Shown here: positions 7,692-16,341 of the stretch, one piece after another | Position numbering within the stretch: position 1 is the first letter of the stretch | How the letters are laid out: each line of letters starts with the position of its first letter | From: VRUG01 sp965372745 | Lineage (GTDB): Bacteria > Planctomycetota > Phycisphaerae > Sedimentisphaerales > Anaerobacaceae | Direction of reading: 5' to 3' | DNA: 32,455 nucleotides | Assembly: GCA_965372745.1 (NCBI GenBank) | Contig: CBDVDM010000019.1 | Location: forward strand, 1 to 32,455 | Notes under the pieces: model-generated | The model's database searches: none | The model's input: only the letters and a program-made list of their open reading frames with translations | Told to the model about the DNA's origin: nothing | Program-made: the position numbers and the translations under genes

Positions 7692-9431
7692 ATGGAAATC
7701 AAAAAAGGCGTAGCTGTTTCGCCCGGAATTTATATAGGTAAGCTTTTGGTAATTGATTCCGAGGATTACCGTATCCCGCGGCGCACGATACCTGCTTCAA
7801 AGCGGATGGTGGAAACTCAGCGCGCGCGAAACGCATTTAAAAATGCCGCGGATGAGCTGGTTCATCTCGAGGCCAGCCAAGACGTCGCTGCTCAACGAAA
7901 GATAAAAGATATCTTTGCAGTTCATCTTCGTTTTCTCCGCGATCGAAGCCTACGGAAAAAAGTAACAGATACGATTTATTCAGAGTCTGTTACTGCCGAA
8001 TACGCTGTCTCGTCTGTACTTCGTGAGGTGGCTTCGCATTTTCTCAAGACAAAGGATGTATACATCAGTGAGCGTGCTGCGGACATTTATGATATCGAAA
8101 GGCGATTGCTTAGACAGCTTCTCGGAAGCAAACGTGAAGACATAAAGCACTTGAGCGAAGAGGTTGTCGTCGTAGCCCGTGAGCTCAGTCCCACGCAAAC
8201 TGCAGGTTTTAATAAAGAATTTGTGAAGGGTATTGCAACTGACGCCGGCGGCAGAACCAGTCACACTGCAATTGTGGCCAGGTCGTTGGGTATTCCTGCA
8301 GTGGTTGCGCTTGAGGATTTGACTGAAAGCGTCAGCGGTGCAGATATGATTATCATAGACGGTAACCGCGGGATTGTTGTTATAAATCCTGACGAGGCAA
8401 GCATACATCAATACCAGGAGTATCTGCGCGAATTTGAGCAGCTCGGGTATAAGCTTGATGCTATAAGAGAAAAACCGGCGATAACTCGGGATGATGTAAA
8501 GATAACCCTGTTAGGTAATATTGAATTTCCAGACGAGGCGGAATTGGTTCTTGAAAAAGGCGGTGATGGTATCGGGCTGTATCGTACGGAATTTTTGTAT
8601 CTAAACCGCGAAACCGAACCTACAGAAGATGACCATTACGAAGCTTATGCTGAAACTATAGGAGTATTTGAGCATTGGCCTGTAATTATCAGAACTGTTG
8701 ACCTCGGTGCCGACAAATATACACAGCAAAAACGCTTTGCCCGTGAGCCTAATCCGTTTCTTGGACTGCGGTCTATTCGATTTTGTCTTCAGAATCTAAC
8801 TATGTTTAAGACCCAGCTGCGAGCGATTTTGAGAGCTTCGGTTCTTGGGCAAGTCAAGATAATGTTTCCATTGATAACCAATCTGCAAGAACTCATGCAG
8901 GCCAAGATGATTTTGCGTGACGTGATGGAGGATCTGGATGAAGATTCGATTCGCTATAACCGTGACATGGATATTGGTATTATGATTGAAACGCCATCAG
9001 CGGCTTTGACGGCATCGATTTTGGCAAGAGACGTTGATTTCTTCAGTATAGGTACTAATGACCTTACTCAGTATACTCTCGCTGTTGACAGAGGTAATGA
9101 ACTCGTATCGACATTATATTCGTCGGTGGACCCTGCTGTTTTGAGACTAATTCGGACGGTTATCCAGGATGCCCACAAGGCACAAATCGACTTAAGTATT
9201 TGCGGCGAGATGGCCTCTGAGCCGGAGTATATAATGCTGCTGCTTGGAATGGGTGTCAGGACTATGTCCCTGGCGTCGCCGATGATACCTGAGGTGAAAC
9301 AGATTATACGCTCTGTTACTATTAGGGATTGTAATAATGTGGCCAGAAAGATACTTGGTATGAATTCGGAAAGACAGATTTCAAGTTATCTGCGTAATGC
9401 TACCCGTAAAATTCTGCCCGAGGCTTTTTAA
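7692..9431 (+). CDS. ptsI: Phosphoenolpyruvate-protein phosphotransferase (PTS enzyme I)
   Basis: This 579-aa enzyme I takes phosphate from PEP and passes it to HPr. The full domain set is present: an N-terminal HPr-binding/PEP-utilising region with GGRTSHTAIVARSLGIPAVV (active His191), then the PEP-binding TIM barrel with GIGLYRTEFLYL, FSIGTNDLTQY and the catalytic-loop cysteine in LSICGEMASEP. It has no N-terminal GAF domain, so it is of the sugar-PTS PtsI type and not the nitrogen-PTS PtsP type. Length is normal. The ATG has AAAGG upstream. It follows the HPr gene directly, and with EIIA it makes a complete cytoplasmic phosphorelay without a permease. Confidence 0.95.
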   Translation: MEIKKGVAVSPGIYIGKLLVIDSEDYRIPRRTIPASKRMVETQRARNAFKNAADELVHLEASQDVAAQRKIKDIFAVHLRFLRDRSLRKKVTDTIYSESVTAEYAVSSVLREVASHFLKTKDVYISERAADIYDIERRLLRQLLGSKREDIKHLSEEVVVVARELSPTQTAGFNKEFVKGIATDAGGRTSHTAIVARSLGIPAVVALEDLTESVSGADMIIIDGNRGIVVINPDEASIHQYQEYLREFEQLGYKLDAIREKPAITRDDVKITLLGNIEFPDEAELVLEKGGDGIGLYRTEFLYLNRETEPTEDDHYEAYAETIGVFEHWPVIIRTVDLGADKYTQQKRFAREPNPFLGLRSIRFCLQNLTMFKTQLRAILRASVLGQVKIMFPLITNLQELMQAKMILRDVMEDLDEDSIRYNRDMDIGIMIETPSAALTASILARDVDFFSIGTNDLTQYTLAVDRGNELVSTLYSSVDPAVLRLIRTVIQDAHKAQIDLSICGEMASEPEYIMLLLGMGVRTMSLASPMIPEVKQIIRSVTIRDCNNVARKILGMNSERQISSYLRNATRKILPEAF

Positions 9432-9440
9432 GGAGTAATT

Positions 9441-10097
9441 ATTATAGTCACTTACAATGAGCCTGTTTTAGTTATTATTAAGTTTAAAATAAACGGGAAC
9501 CTTTGTTTTTTATCCCATGCGGAAACAATGAGATTATTTCAACGTGCCTGTACCCGTGCAGGTGTCCAGTTAAGATACAGCCAGGGGTTTAATCCGCGGC
9601 CTAAACTTTCTTTGCCATTGCCACGAACCGTTGCAGTTGAATCTGAGGATGATTTGCTGTGCATTTATGTTGACAGTTCAAGCGAAGATATTGATACTGA
9701 AAAACTTGAAAGAGAGATTACAAATCAGCTGCCGCCAGGATGTGAGATAGTCTCTGTTGAAATCGTAAAAGAAAAAATTTCATTCATACCCAGTGCTGTT
9801 ACTTATGTATTGCCCCTTAAACCTGAGTTTTTAGACGAGAAATTAAAGAATCGGGTAGACGAATTGATGGCAGAGGAAAGTATTAATGTTACACGCACTA
9901 TAGCAGCAAAAGCGAAGGTTCGTAATATAGATGTTAGAGGTTATTTAAGGTCTGTCGATTTTGACAGGGAAGATGTAATAGTTAATTGCAATATCACACC
10001 ATCTGGAACGATACGTGTCGATGAAATTTTCTCTTTGTTGGGGCTTGACCAGGATAAATTGACTGCTCCGATTAGACGCAGGAATATAGAGTGGTGA
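9441..10097 (+). CDS. TIGR03936/DUF2344 radical-SAM-linked protein with apparent non-standard start
   Basis: The conserved core is clear: FLSHAETMRLFQRACTRAG, then YSQGFNPRPKLSLPLPRTVAVES, as in the DUF2344 family that accompanies TIGR03960 radical SAM proteins and RNase E/G. The first in-frame ATG is at 9528, inside this core, and it would remove the FKINGNLCFLSH block. Upstream the frame is open back to the ptsI stop but contains no ATG, GTG or TTG. AAGGAG at 9430-9435 is well placed for ATT at 9441 or ATA at 9444, so I extend the gene there. A one-base error near 9464-9469 is the alternative. The molecular role is unknown. RNase E/G begins 20 nt after its stop. Confidence 0.75.
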   Translation: MIVTYNEPVLVIIKFKINGNLCFLSHAETMRLFQRACTRAGVQLRYSQGFNPRPKLSLPLPRTVAVESEDDLLCIYVDSSSEDIDTEKLEREITNQLPPGCEIVSVEIVKEKISFIPSAVTYVLPLKPEFLDEKLKNRVDELMAEESINVTRTIAAKAKVRNIDVRGYLRSVDFDREDVIVNCNITPSGTIRVDEIFSLLGLDQDKLTAPIRRRNIEW

Positions 10098-10116
10098 AAA
10101 ATAAAGGGAGAATTTA

Positions 10117-11637
10117 ATGTCGAGAGAAATGCTGATAAATGTAGCTGAGAGCGAGGAGTGCAGAGTTGCCGTTGTTGAAGATGATGTACTTGAAGAGCTT
10201 TACGTCGAAAGGGCGAGTATAAGCAGTCATGTCGGTAATATTTACAAGGGTAGAGTTGTAAATATTGAGTCGGGGATACAAGCGGCCTTTGTTGATTTTG
10301 GCACCGGGAAAAATGGATTTCTTCATATCAGCGACCTTCATCCACGGTATTTTGCAGGACAGGATATTAAGGAAAAAATAGGCAGGCGGCAGTCATTTAA
10401 GAAACGTCAGCCTATTCAAAAGTGTCTAAAAAAAGGGCAGGAACTTGTAGTCCAGGTTACTAAAGAAGGGATAAACACAAAAGGACCCACACTCAGCACA
10501 TATCTTTCTTTGCCTGGTAAATATCTTGTGATGATGCCGTGCATGCAAAAACATGGGGTTTCGCACAAAATCGAAGATGAGGATGAGCGTGGCCGTCTGC
10601 GCCAGATTCTTGATGAGATTAACCCGCCAGAGGGCATGGGCTTTATTATCAGAACCGCAGGGCAGGGATGCTCAAAAAAAGATATTCAAAACGATTTGCA
10701 GTATCTTAAACGACTGTGGAAGATACTCGAAAAACGCATTGATAGAGAAAATGTGCCTGCTGAACTTTACCAGGAATCGGATTTGGTTATAAGGACACTT
10801 CGTGACGTTTTTACCAGCAAGATTTCCATGATTATATGTGATTCGGAAAAGGTTTTTCGTAAAATCAAAGACTTTCTTTCGCTGGCGATGCCTCGCTTTA
10901 AACATCGTGCGGAGTTTTATGACGGAAAAGTTCCTTTATTCCACAAATATAAAATCGAGGATGAGATTGCAAAAATTCAGTCACGTACAGTACAGTTGAA
11001 AAATGGTGGCTCGATTGTAATTGAACAAACCGAGGCATTAGTTGCGATTGACGTTAACAGCGGTAAGTATCGAAAACAAAAAAGTGCAGAGCAGACGGCA
11101 TATAATATTAATATAGAAGCAGCGAATGAAATTGCCCGCCAACTCAGGCTGCGAGACCTTGGCGGTTTGATTGTATGTGATTTTATTGATATGCGCAATG
11201 AAAAACATCGTCGAGAGGTTGAAAAAGCTTTTCGAAATGCCGTTAAGGCTGACCGAGCTCGTTCAAGAATACTTCGTATAAGCCGATTCGGTGTTGTTGA
11301 AATGACACGTCAGAGGATGCGGCCGTCACTGCAGTCAAGTACATATCTTGCTTGTCCGAATTGTGGCGGCACAGGATACATTAAGAGCCATGAGTCGTTG
11401 GCAATTGAAATTATTCGACTTTTAAATCTTTCATCTTCAAAAAAGACCATAAAAAAAGTTGAATTATTTGTTTCACCGGAAGTTGCCGATTATCTGCAGA
11501 ATGTAAAAAGGTCCATGATTGCCCAGATTGAGCAGCTTAACGATAAAAGTGTGGCTATCCACTCTGTTCCGGATTATACGAGCGAAAAGCACAGGCTTGT
11601 TTGTTATAATGAGCGCGGAAGTATAATAAAGCTATAG
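10117..11637 (+). CDS. rng: RNase E/G family endoribonuclease
   Basis: This 506-aa protein is the catalytic part of the RNase E/G family, which cuts single-stranded AU-rich RNA in mRNA turnover and rRNA maturation. The S1 domain is at about 37-125 (GNIYKGRVVNIESGIQAAFV). The DNase I-like domain carries the metal-binding aspartates Asp312 (VAIDVNSG) and Asp355 (GGLIVCDFIDM). The zinc-link motif CPNCGGTG (Cys413/Cys416) is present. There is no long RNase E-type degradosome tail, so it is RNase G-like in size. GGGAG precedes the ATG. Co-occurrence with the DUF2344 gene upstream is the usual arrangement. Confidence 0.93.
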   Translation: MSREMLINVAESEECRVAVVEDDVLEELYVERASISSHVGNIYKGRVVNIESGIQAAFVDFGTGKNGFLHISDLHPRYFAGQDIKEKIGRRQSFKKRQPIQKCLKKGQELVVQVTKEGINTKGPTLSTYLSLPGKYLVMMPCMQKHGVSHKIEDEDERGRLRQILDEINPPEGMGFIIRTAGQGCSKKDIQNDLQYLKRLWKILEKRIDRENVPAELYQESDLVIRTLRDVFTSKISMIICDSEKVFRKIKDFLSLAMPRFKHRAEFYDGKVPLFHKYKIEDEIAKIQSRTVQLKNGGSIVIEQTEALVAIDVNSGKYRKQKSAEQTAYNINIEAANEIARQLRLRDLGGLIVCDFIDMRNEKHRREVEKAFRNAVKADRARSRILRISRFGVVEMTRQRMRPSLQSSTYLACPNCGGTGYIKSHESLAIEIIRLLNLSSSKKTIKKVELFVSPEVADYLQNVKRSMIAQIEQLNDKSVAIHSVPDYTSEKHRLVCYNERGSIIKL

Positions 11638-11786
11638 ACTTAGAACCTGCCTTTCTCTGGTTGAGAGGGAAATCTTAAATTTACTCAATCAATATAATGC
11701 CAGGCCGTTTGGCCTTGACGAACAGCTTTCTTTCGATGATACTGATATTGTTTGAAGAACGATTATAGTAATTCAGGAGCCTTAAA

Positions 11787-12764
11787 GTGAAATTCGACCT
11801 TGACTACGCCCGAAAGGTAATCGAGGCAGAGGCAGATGCCGTCAAAATGGTCTGTGCGATTGTCGATACCTCTTTCAGCAAAGCTGTCGAGATGATTTAT
11901 GAATGCAGCGGTTCTGTAATTGTGAGCGGGATCGGCAAGGCAGGTATCATCGGCCAAAAAATAAGCGCAACACTGGCCTCGACCGGTACACCAAGTCATT
12001 TCCTTCATCCTGCTGAAGCTGTTCACGGTGACCTTGGCAGGCTTCGAAAAGAAGATATAGTGCTGGTATTGAGTTATGGCGGTGAAACCGATGAGGTTAT
12101 TCGACTGATAAATATTGTCAAGCAGTCGGAAATTAAACTTATCGCAATTACAGGTAACGGTGATTCGAGCCTCAGTAAATACAGCGATGTTGTGCTTTGT
12201 ATGGGAAAGCTCGATGAAGCGTGTCCACTCGGTGTTGCTCCCAGTGTTTCAACAACGTGTATGCTTGCTATTGGTGATGCTATTGCTCTTACTGTGATGA
12301 AGGCTCGAAATTTCAGCGTTGAAGACTTCGCTCGTTTTCATCCAGGAGGCTCACTCGGCTCAAAGTTAATGACAGTTGAGCAGTCTATGATGTTCAGAAC
12401 TGGTGAAAAGCTTCCGATTGCACATTCCGATGATACGGTAAGAGAGATGCTCAAAAAAACCAGCAGCGTTAAACGCCATGGTGCCGTAATGATTGTAAAA
12501 GAGAACGGTAAGTTGTCTGGAATAATTACCGATGCTGACCTGCGACGGTTGCTGACAAAGCAGGGTGATAAGGCTTTTGATTTTAAGGTTGCTAAGATAA
12601 TGACGCATGATTGCAAGAGGATAAGAAGCGATGCATTAGCAGCCGAGGCTACCGCAATTTTTCACAAGTATCGTATCGATGAACTGCCCGTTGTTAACGG
12701 CGATGATAAACCAATCGGGTTAATCGACGTACAGGATATCGTGACAATCAAAGTCGTTGGGTAA
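11787..12764 (+). CDS. kdsD: Arabinose-5-phosphate isomerase (KdsD/KpsF)
   Basis: This 325-aa enzyme converts ribulose 5-phosphate to arabinose 5-phosphate, the first committed step to KDO for lipopolysaccharide. A SIS domain (about 30-170) has SGIGKAGIIGQKISATLAST, HPAEAVHGDLG, SYGGETDEVI and the FHPGGSLG signature. Two CBS domains fill the C-terminal 120 residues (MIVKENGKLSGIITDADLRR and DELPVVNGDDKPIGLIDVQD). Length matches KdsD. The start is GTG at 11787 with AGGAG 7 nt before it. It is followed after 20 nt by kdsC, so KDO synthesis is a shared transcription unit. This implies a Gram-negative outer membrane. Confidence 0.94.
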   Translation: MKFDLDYARKVIEAEADAVKMVCAIVDTSFSKAVEMIYECSGSVIVSGIGKAGIIGQKISATLASTGTPSHFLHPAEAVHGDLGRLRKEDIVLVLSYGGETDEVIRLINIVKQSEIKLIAITGNGDSSLSKYSDVVLCMGKLDEACPLGVAPSVSTTCMLAIGDAIALTVMKARNFSVEDFARFHPGGSLGSKLMTVEQSMMFRTGEKLPIAHSDDTVREMLKKTSSVKRHGAVMIVKENGKLSGIITDADLRRLLTKQGDKAFDFKVAKIMTHDCKRIRSDALAAEATAIFHKYRIDELPVVNGDDKPIGLIDVQDIVTIKVVG

Positions 12765-12784
12765 TTACTGCTAACATACATAAG

Positions 12785-13327
12785 ATGAGAAATACAGGAA
12801 TGGTAAATAAATCCGGAATGAAACTGTCTGGTATTCAGTTGCTGGTTTTGGATGTTGACGGTGTCTTGACTGACGGCGGCTTGATAGTTAATGCCGATGG
12901 CAGTGAGAGCAAGGTTTTTAATACACTCGATGGTCACGGTATTCGCCTGTGGAAAAGAGCGGAGCTAAAGGTCGCGTTTTTAAGTGGAAGGACCTCAGTA
13001 CCTACGAAAGTTCGGGCGCAACAGCTTGATATCGATTTTTGTTTGCAGGAATGTCATGATAAACTTCCCGAAATTGAAAAGCTCCTTGAGCAGTTGAATA
13101 TAAAACCGGAAAATGTCGCCTATGTTGGTGATGATTTGCCTGATTTGCCTGTGATTAGATATGTCGGTTTTGGTGCGGCTGTTGCAAATGCAGTCGATGA
13201 AGTTAAACAAGAAGCTGATTTTGTAACTAAAAAAAGAGGTGGGGACGGAGCTGTTCGTGAGGTGATAGAATATATCCTGAAAAACAGCGGCAGGTGGGAA
13301 AAGCTTGTGGACAGATACCTACCATAA
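12785..13327 (+). CDS. kdsC: KDO-8-phosphate phosphatase, HAD superfamily
   Basis: This 180-aa member of the small C0-type HAD family removes the phosphate from KDO 8-phosphate. Motif I is LDVDGVLTDGGL with both nucleophile-site aspartates, motif II is FLSGRTS, the motif III lysine lies in ECHDKLPEIEKLL, and motif IV is YVGDDLPDLPVI. The C terminus KRGGDGAVREVIEYIL is typical of KdsC. No cap domain is present, as expected. The start could be ATG 12785, 12800 or 12821; only the last gives the compact N terminus of most homologues, and no ribosome site decides it. It lies between kdsD and the lptC-like gene with gaps of 20 and 17 nt. Confidence 0.92.
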   Translation: MRNTGMVNKSGMKLSGIQLLVLDVDGVLTDGGLIVNADGSESKVFNTLDGHGIRLWKRAELKVAFLSGRTSVPTKVRAQQLDIDFCLQECHDKLPEIEKLLEQLNIKPENVAYVGDDLPDLPVIRYVGFGAAVANAVDEVKQEADFVTKKRGGDGAVREVIEYILKNSGRWEKLVDRYLP

Positions 13328-13344
13328 CATAGGAACGGTTTTTT

Positions 13345-15528
13345 ATGGTTTCCAAATCACGAAAATTTATCATCTGGCTAATCACGTCCATCGCGGTTCT
13401 TGTGATTTTCCTGGTGTACACACGTTTTAATAAAACTGTGCCTATTGAAATCGACAAAGGCCCAAAAACACAGGGAATTGTTGAGAGCTATCCTGATGAA
13501 GATATTGGCCAGGTTAGCAAAGGTGTTGGTGTTGGAACCGTAGATGTTGCCCGTTTTATAGACCTTGACCCGCAGACAAAACAGGTTGCTCGCGAATGGG
13601 GTTTTGAGCAGCTTTTACATGAACAAGGACAGGAGTGGGAGATTAACAAGCCTTTCATGAACATCTATCGTAGTAATTTTAAATGTTATATTACAGCTAA
13701 TACTGGAACGGTTCTGCTTGAATCAGGAGTTACCAGACCAATCGCAAAAAGTGCGATTTTCAGCGGCGATGTAGTTATTCGCATTTTTTCCAACAGTTCA
13801 AAGGGTGTCAGGCAAAGCAATATTTATTTTGATGACATTGAATTTGATAGTGAACGGTCAATGTTTTCAACAGCAGGGCCTGTGAAATTTGTCTCAGAGC
13901 AGGCCAGGATGACCGGCCGCGGGATGGAGCTTATCTATGATGCTGAACGAAATCGCCTTGAACTGCTTAAGGTGCTTCGTTTGGAAACTTTGCAACTGAA
14001 GACCGAACAAAATACCGAATTGTTTTCTAAAACAGAACAGGCCGATAAGCCAATCGAAAAAAGTGAAACTCCGAAAGAAACAAAACCTGTTAGTGAAGTT
14101 ACGATAAAACAACCGGTAGAAAAGCAGGAAGAAAAAACGAAACAACTGTATAAATGTATATTCAGCAAAAATGTCGTAATCGATGCTCCTGAGCAGTTGA
14201 TAACGGCTTTTGATAAATTTGTAATTAATGATATAGAAGGCAGTGAGTTTGAAGGTGATATCGCTGAGAAAGACGTGGAAACTGTTGAGCGTAAGACTAT
14301 CGAGGAAAAGAAAGCAGCAGCACCTAAAAAAGCTGTTGAAAGCCAAGAAATTCAGCTCACCCAAACTCAGAGCCAGCCTGAGAATCAATTTGTAGATATT
14401 ATTGTGACTTGCGATGGCGGTATTACCATTATTCCTATGGATAATCCTATCGAATATAGCACTTTGCTTGATATTGATGATGAACCCAAAAAGGCTCGAA
14501 AAAGCATACAGGAATTAAAAGAAGATTCCAATCGAACAACATTTGCAGCGGATAAGATTGATTATTTCTACAGCCGTGACGGTATTGGTGACATCGTTGC
14601 TACTGGAAAGTCTGAGCTTATATTTTATGTTGAAGAAGAAATTAAGAGTGGTACAAACAGCTCTGCAGTTCCGGTAAAGGTAAGCGCCAAGAAAAGAGCG
14701 GAGTTTTTGCCTGGTAAAAATACGGCTGTCTTTGAAGGCGGCTGTGTTGGCAGGATGATTACAGAACAGAAAAATATCCGGCAGAAACATACAATATCGG
14801 CACCGAAGTTTACTGTTGTTTTGTCGCAGGAGCAGGAAAGAGACGATGATTTTGCGTCTCTTAAACATTTTACTGCCAGTGACGGTGTGGTCAGGCTTTC
14901 AAGTGTCAAAACAGATGGCGATGAACTGTTGGGCGGTGTTGAATTAAAATGTAACCGGTTTGATTATAACCCATCCGACCAGATATTTTCAGCAGCCGGC
15001 CCTGGTATAATAACGGTTGATAATTCAAAGATGACCAAGCCTCGTAAAAAAGTCGGCCGTTTTAGTTTGCAAAAACCCTGCTGGGCATTTGTCAGGGATT
15101 TCGAGAAGCTGGAATTTCTTTTTGGAACTAATAAGATTATTGCAACCGCTAAACCGTATGAGACCCTTCGAATTGATTACTTTCCCGTAGTTGGCGGAAA
15201 ATACGGTCAGCAAATCAGCGCTACTGCCAACAGTATGGTTGCTAATATTGTCAAAATGGCCAACGGCAGAGATGAACTTTCGAGACTTGATGCTAAAGGT
15301 GGCGTGACATACGAAGAAGAGGCTCGAAAGACGGTCTGGGGTACAGGAAAGGCTGTTCAATTTGTGGGAAGTGACTTTACTTACGATGCTAAAAAATCAA
15401 AGATTACTGCGCGGGGTAACCAGAATCAATCTTGTCTGCTGAATGGAGCTCTTGTCGAAGGTATTGAATATAATGTTGAAAGCGGAAGTATCAAAACGGC
15501 AATAGTAGGGCCTGGTACGTTACAATAA
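13345..15528 (+). CDS. Large LptC/OstA-like periplasmic protein
   Basis: This 727-aa protein has one N-terminal membrane anchor (about residues 8-25) and a long periplasmic part. Segments such as IYFDDIEFDSERSMFSTAGP and CNRFDYNPSDQIFSAAGPG look like the repeated beta-jellyroll strands of LptC/LptA/OstA proteins, which carry LPS across the periplasm. A hydrophilic Glu/Lys/Gln/Thr-rich linker (about 220-345) separates them. LptC is normally about 190 aa, so this is about four times longer and may combine LptC- and LptA-like modules. The position directly after kdsD-kdsC matches lptC in the classical cluster and is the strongest clue. No lptA or lptB follows; the next gene is convergent, 19 nt away. 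The family call is inferred from pattern and position. Confidence 0.65.
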   Translation: MVSKSRKFIIWLITSIAVLVIFLVYTRFNKTVPIEIDKGPKTQGIVESYPDEDIGQVSKGVGVGTVDVARFIDLDPQTKQVAREWGFEQLLHEQGQEWEINKPFMNIYRSNFKCYITANTGTVLLESGVTRPIAKSAIFSGDVVIRIFSNSSKGVRQSNIYFDDIEFDSERSMFSTAGPVKFVSEQARMTGRGMELIYDAERNRLELLKVLRLETLQLKTEQNTELFSKTEQADKPIEKSETPKETKPVSEVTIKQPVEKQEEKTKQLYKCIFSKNVVIDAPEQLITAFDKFVINDIEGSEFEGDIAEKDVETVERKTIEEKKAAAPKKAVESQEIQLTQTQSQPENQFVDIIVTCDGGITIIPMDNPIEYSTLLDIDDEPKKARKSIQELKEDSNRTTFAADKIDYFYSRDGIGDIVATGKSELIFYVEEEIKSGTNSSAVPVKVSAKKRAEFLPGKNTAVFEGGCVGRMITEQKNIRQKHTISAPKFTVVLSQEQERDDDFASLKHFTASDGVVRLSSVKTDGDELLGGVELKCNRFDYNPSDQIFSAAGPGIITVDNSKMTKPRKKVGRFSLQKPCWAFVRDFEKLEFLFGTNKIIATAKPYETLRIDYFPVVGGKYGQQISATANSMVANIVKMANGRDELSRLDAKGGVTYEEEARKTVWGTGKAVQFVGSDFTYDAKKSKITARGNQNQSCLLNGALVEGIEYNVESGSIKTAIVGPGTLQ

Positions 15529-15547
15529 GCAAAACCAGAGTGCTGAA

Positions 15548-16228
15548 TCACTGGCAAAGCCGCTGCAAATCTTCTATAGATATTTGCTCAAGATGAGTTA
15601 CCACCTTGTCGGCTGCTGATAATTGTCCGGCATCGTACGAATTGGTAACTGCAATTACATTCATTTTTGCCTGTTTGGCGGCTTCAATCCCCCAGTGGCT
15701 GTCCTCGATAACAACACATTGTTCAGCTTTAATATTCGATGAGCTTTTTTTATTTAGTTTTTGTAAAGTCAAAAGAAAACCGTCCGGATAGGGCTTTGAC
15801 CTTTGTGTTTGTTCTGCGGAAACTATAACCTCAAAAAAACCTCTAAGGTTTGCCTGCTCAAGCACAAGTTCAATTTCCGAAAGCAGTGCACCGGAGCAAA
15901 TGGCTATTGTTATCTTGTTTTGTGTCAGCTTTTGAAGAAAATCGCGAACGCCTTCGATGATTTTTCCCTCTGATTGGGCTAACTTTTCAAAAATCTCGTT
16001 TTTGCGGCTGACAAGATCTTCAATTTCTGATGTATCAAGCTTTAACGTACCGTTATTGATTAGGAGTTTGAAAAGGTCAAAGTCGCTTAGGCCGAGATAA
16101 TCTTTGTAATAGTCCCGTAATGATATTTCGACTCCGTATTTAGACAAAATCTCGTTAAACGTTCTAAAATGCAGGATTTCGGAGTCGGTTATAACGCCAT
16201 CAAAATCGAAAATAACAGTTTTTAGCAT
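15548..16228 (-). CDS. HAD family hydrolase, beta-phosphoglucomutase-like
   Basis: This 226-aa HAD hydrolase has a cap domain. Motif I is IFDFDGVITDSEILHF, motif II is AICSGAL, the motif III lysine is in QRSKPYPDGFL, and motif IV is VVIEDSHWGIEAAKQAKMNV. These fit the phosphoglycolate phosphatase / beta-phosphoglucomutase group, and the substrate cannot be told from sequence. I chose ATG at 16228, which starts three residues before the first beta strand; GTG at 16246 is a possible longer start. It lies 113 bp downstream of the acyl-CoA dehydrogenase gene on the same strand and converges with the lptC-like gene. Confidence 0.88.
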   Translation of the reverse strand: MLKTVIFDFDGVITDSEILHFRTFNEILSKYGVEISLRDYYKDYLGLSDFDLFKLLINNGTLKLDTSEIEDLVSRKNEIFEKLAQSEGKIIEGVRDFLQKLTQNKITIAICSGALLSEIELVLEQANLRGFFEVIVSAEQTQRSKPYPDGFLLTLQKLNKKSSSNIKAEQCVVIEDSHWGIEAAKQAKMNVIAVTNSYDAGQLSAADKVVTHLEQISIEDLQRLCQ

Positions 16229-16319
16229 AAGTGATACCAATTCCACTTAAAAATTGCACCTTAATCCGTGGTAACTTGTTTTACAAAAATTAGTCACAAC
16301 CGTTAAACGCGCATTTTAT

Positions 16320-16333
16320 TACCCTAAAGGGTA
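16320..16333. repeat. Short palindrome after the acyl-CoA dehydrogenase gene
   Basis: TACCCT (16320-16325) and AGGGTA (16328-16333) are perfect inverted copies around two A's, 8 nt beyond the dehydrogenase stop. There is no T-run on the minus strand, so it is a poor terminator. Confidence 0.2.
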
Positions 16334-16341
16334 TGAGAGCC

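Noticed and set aside
13894..14388. 164-residue minus-strand frame rich in Phe and Leu
   Set aside because: It is antisense to the Glu/Lys-rich linker of the LptC-like protein, which explains its Phe/Leu composition.
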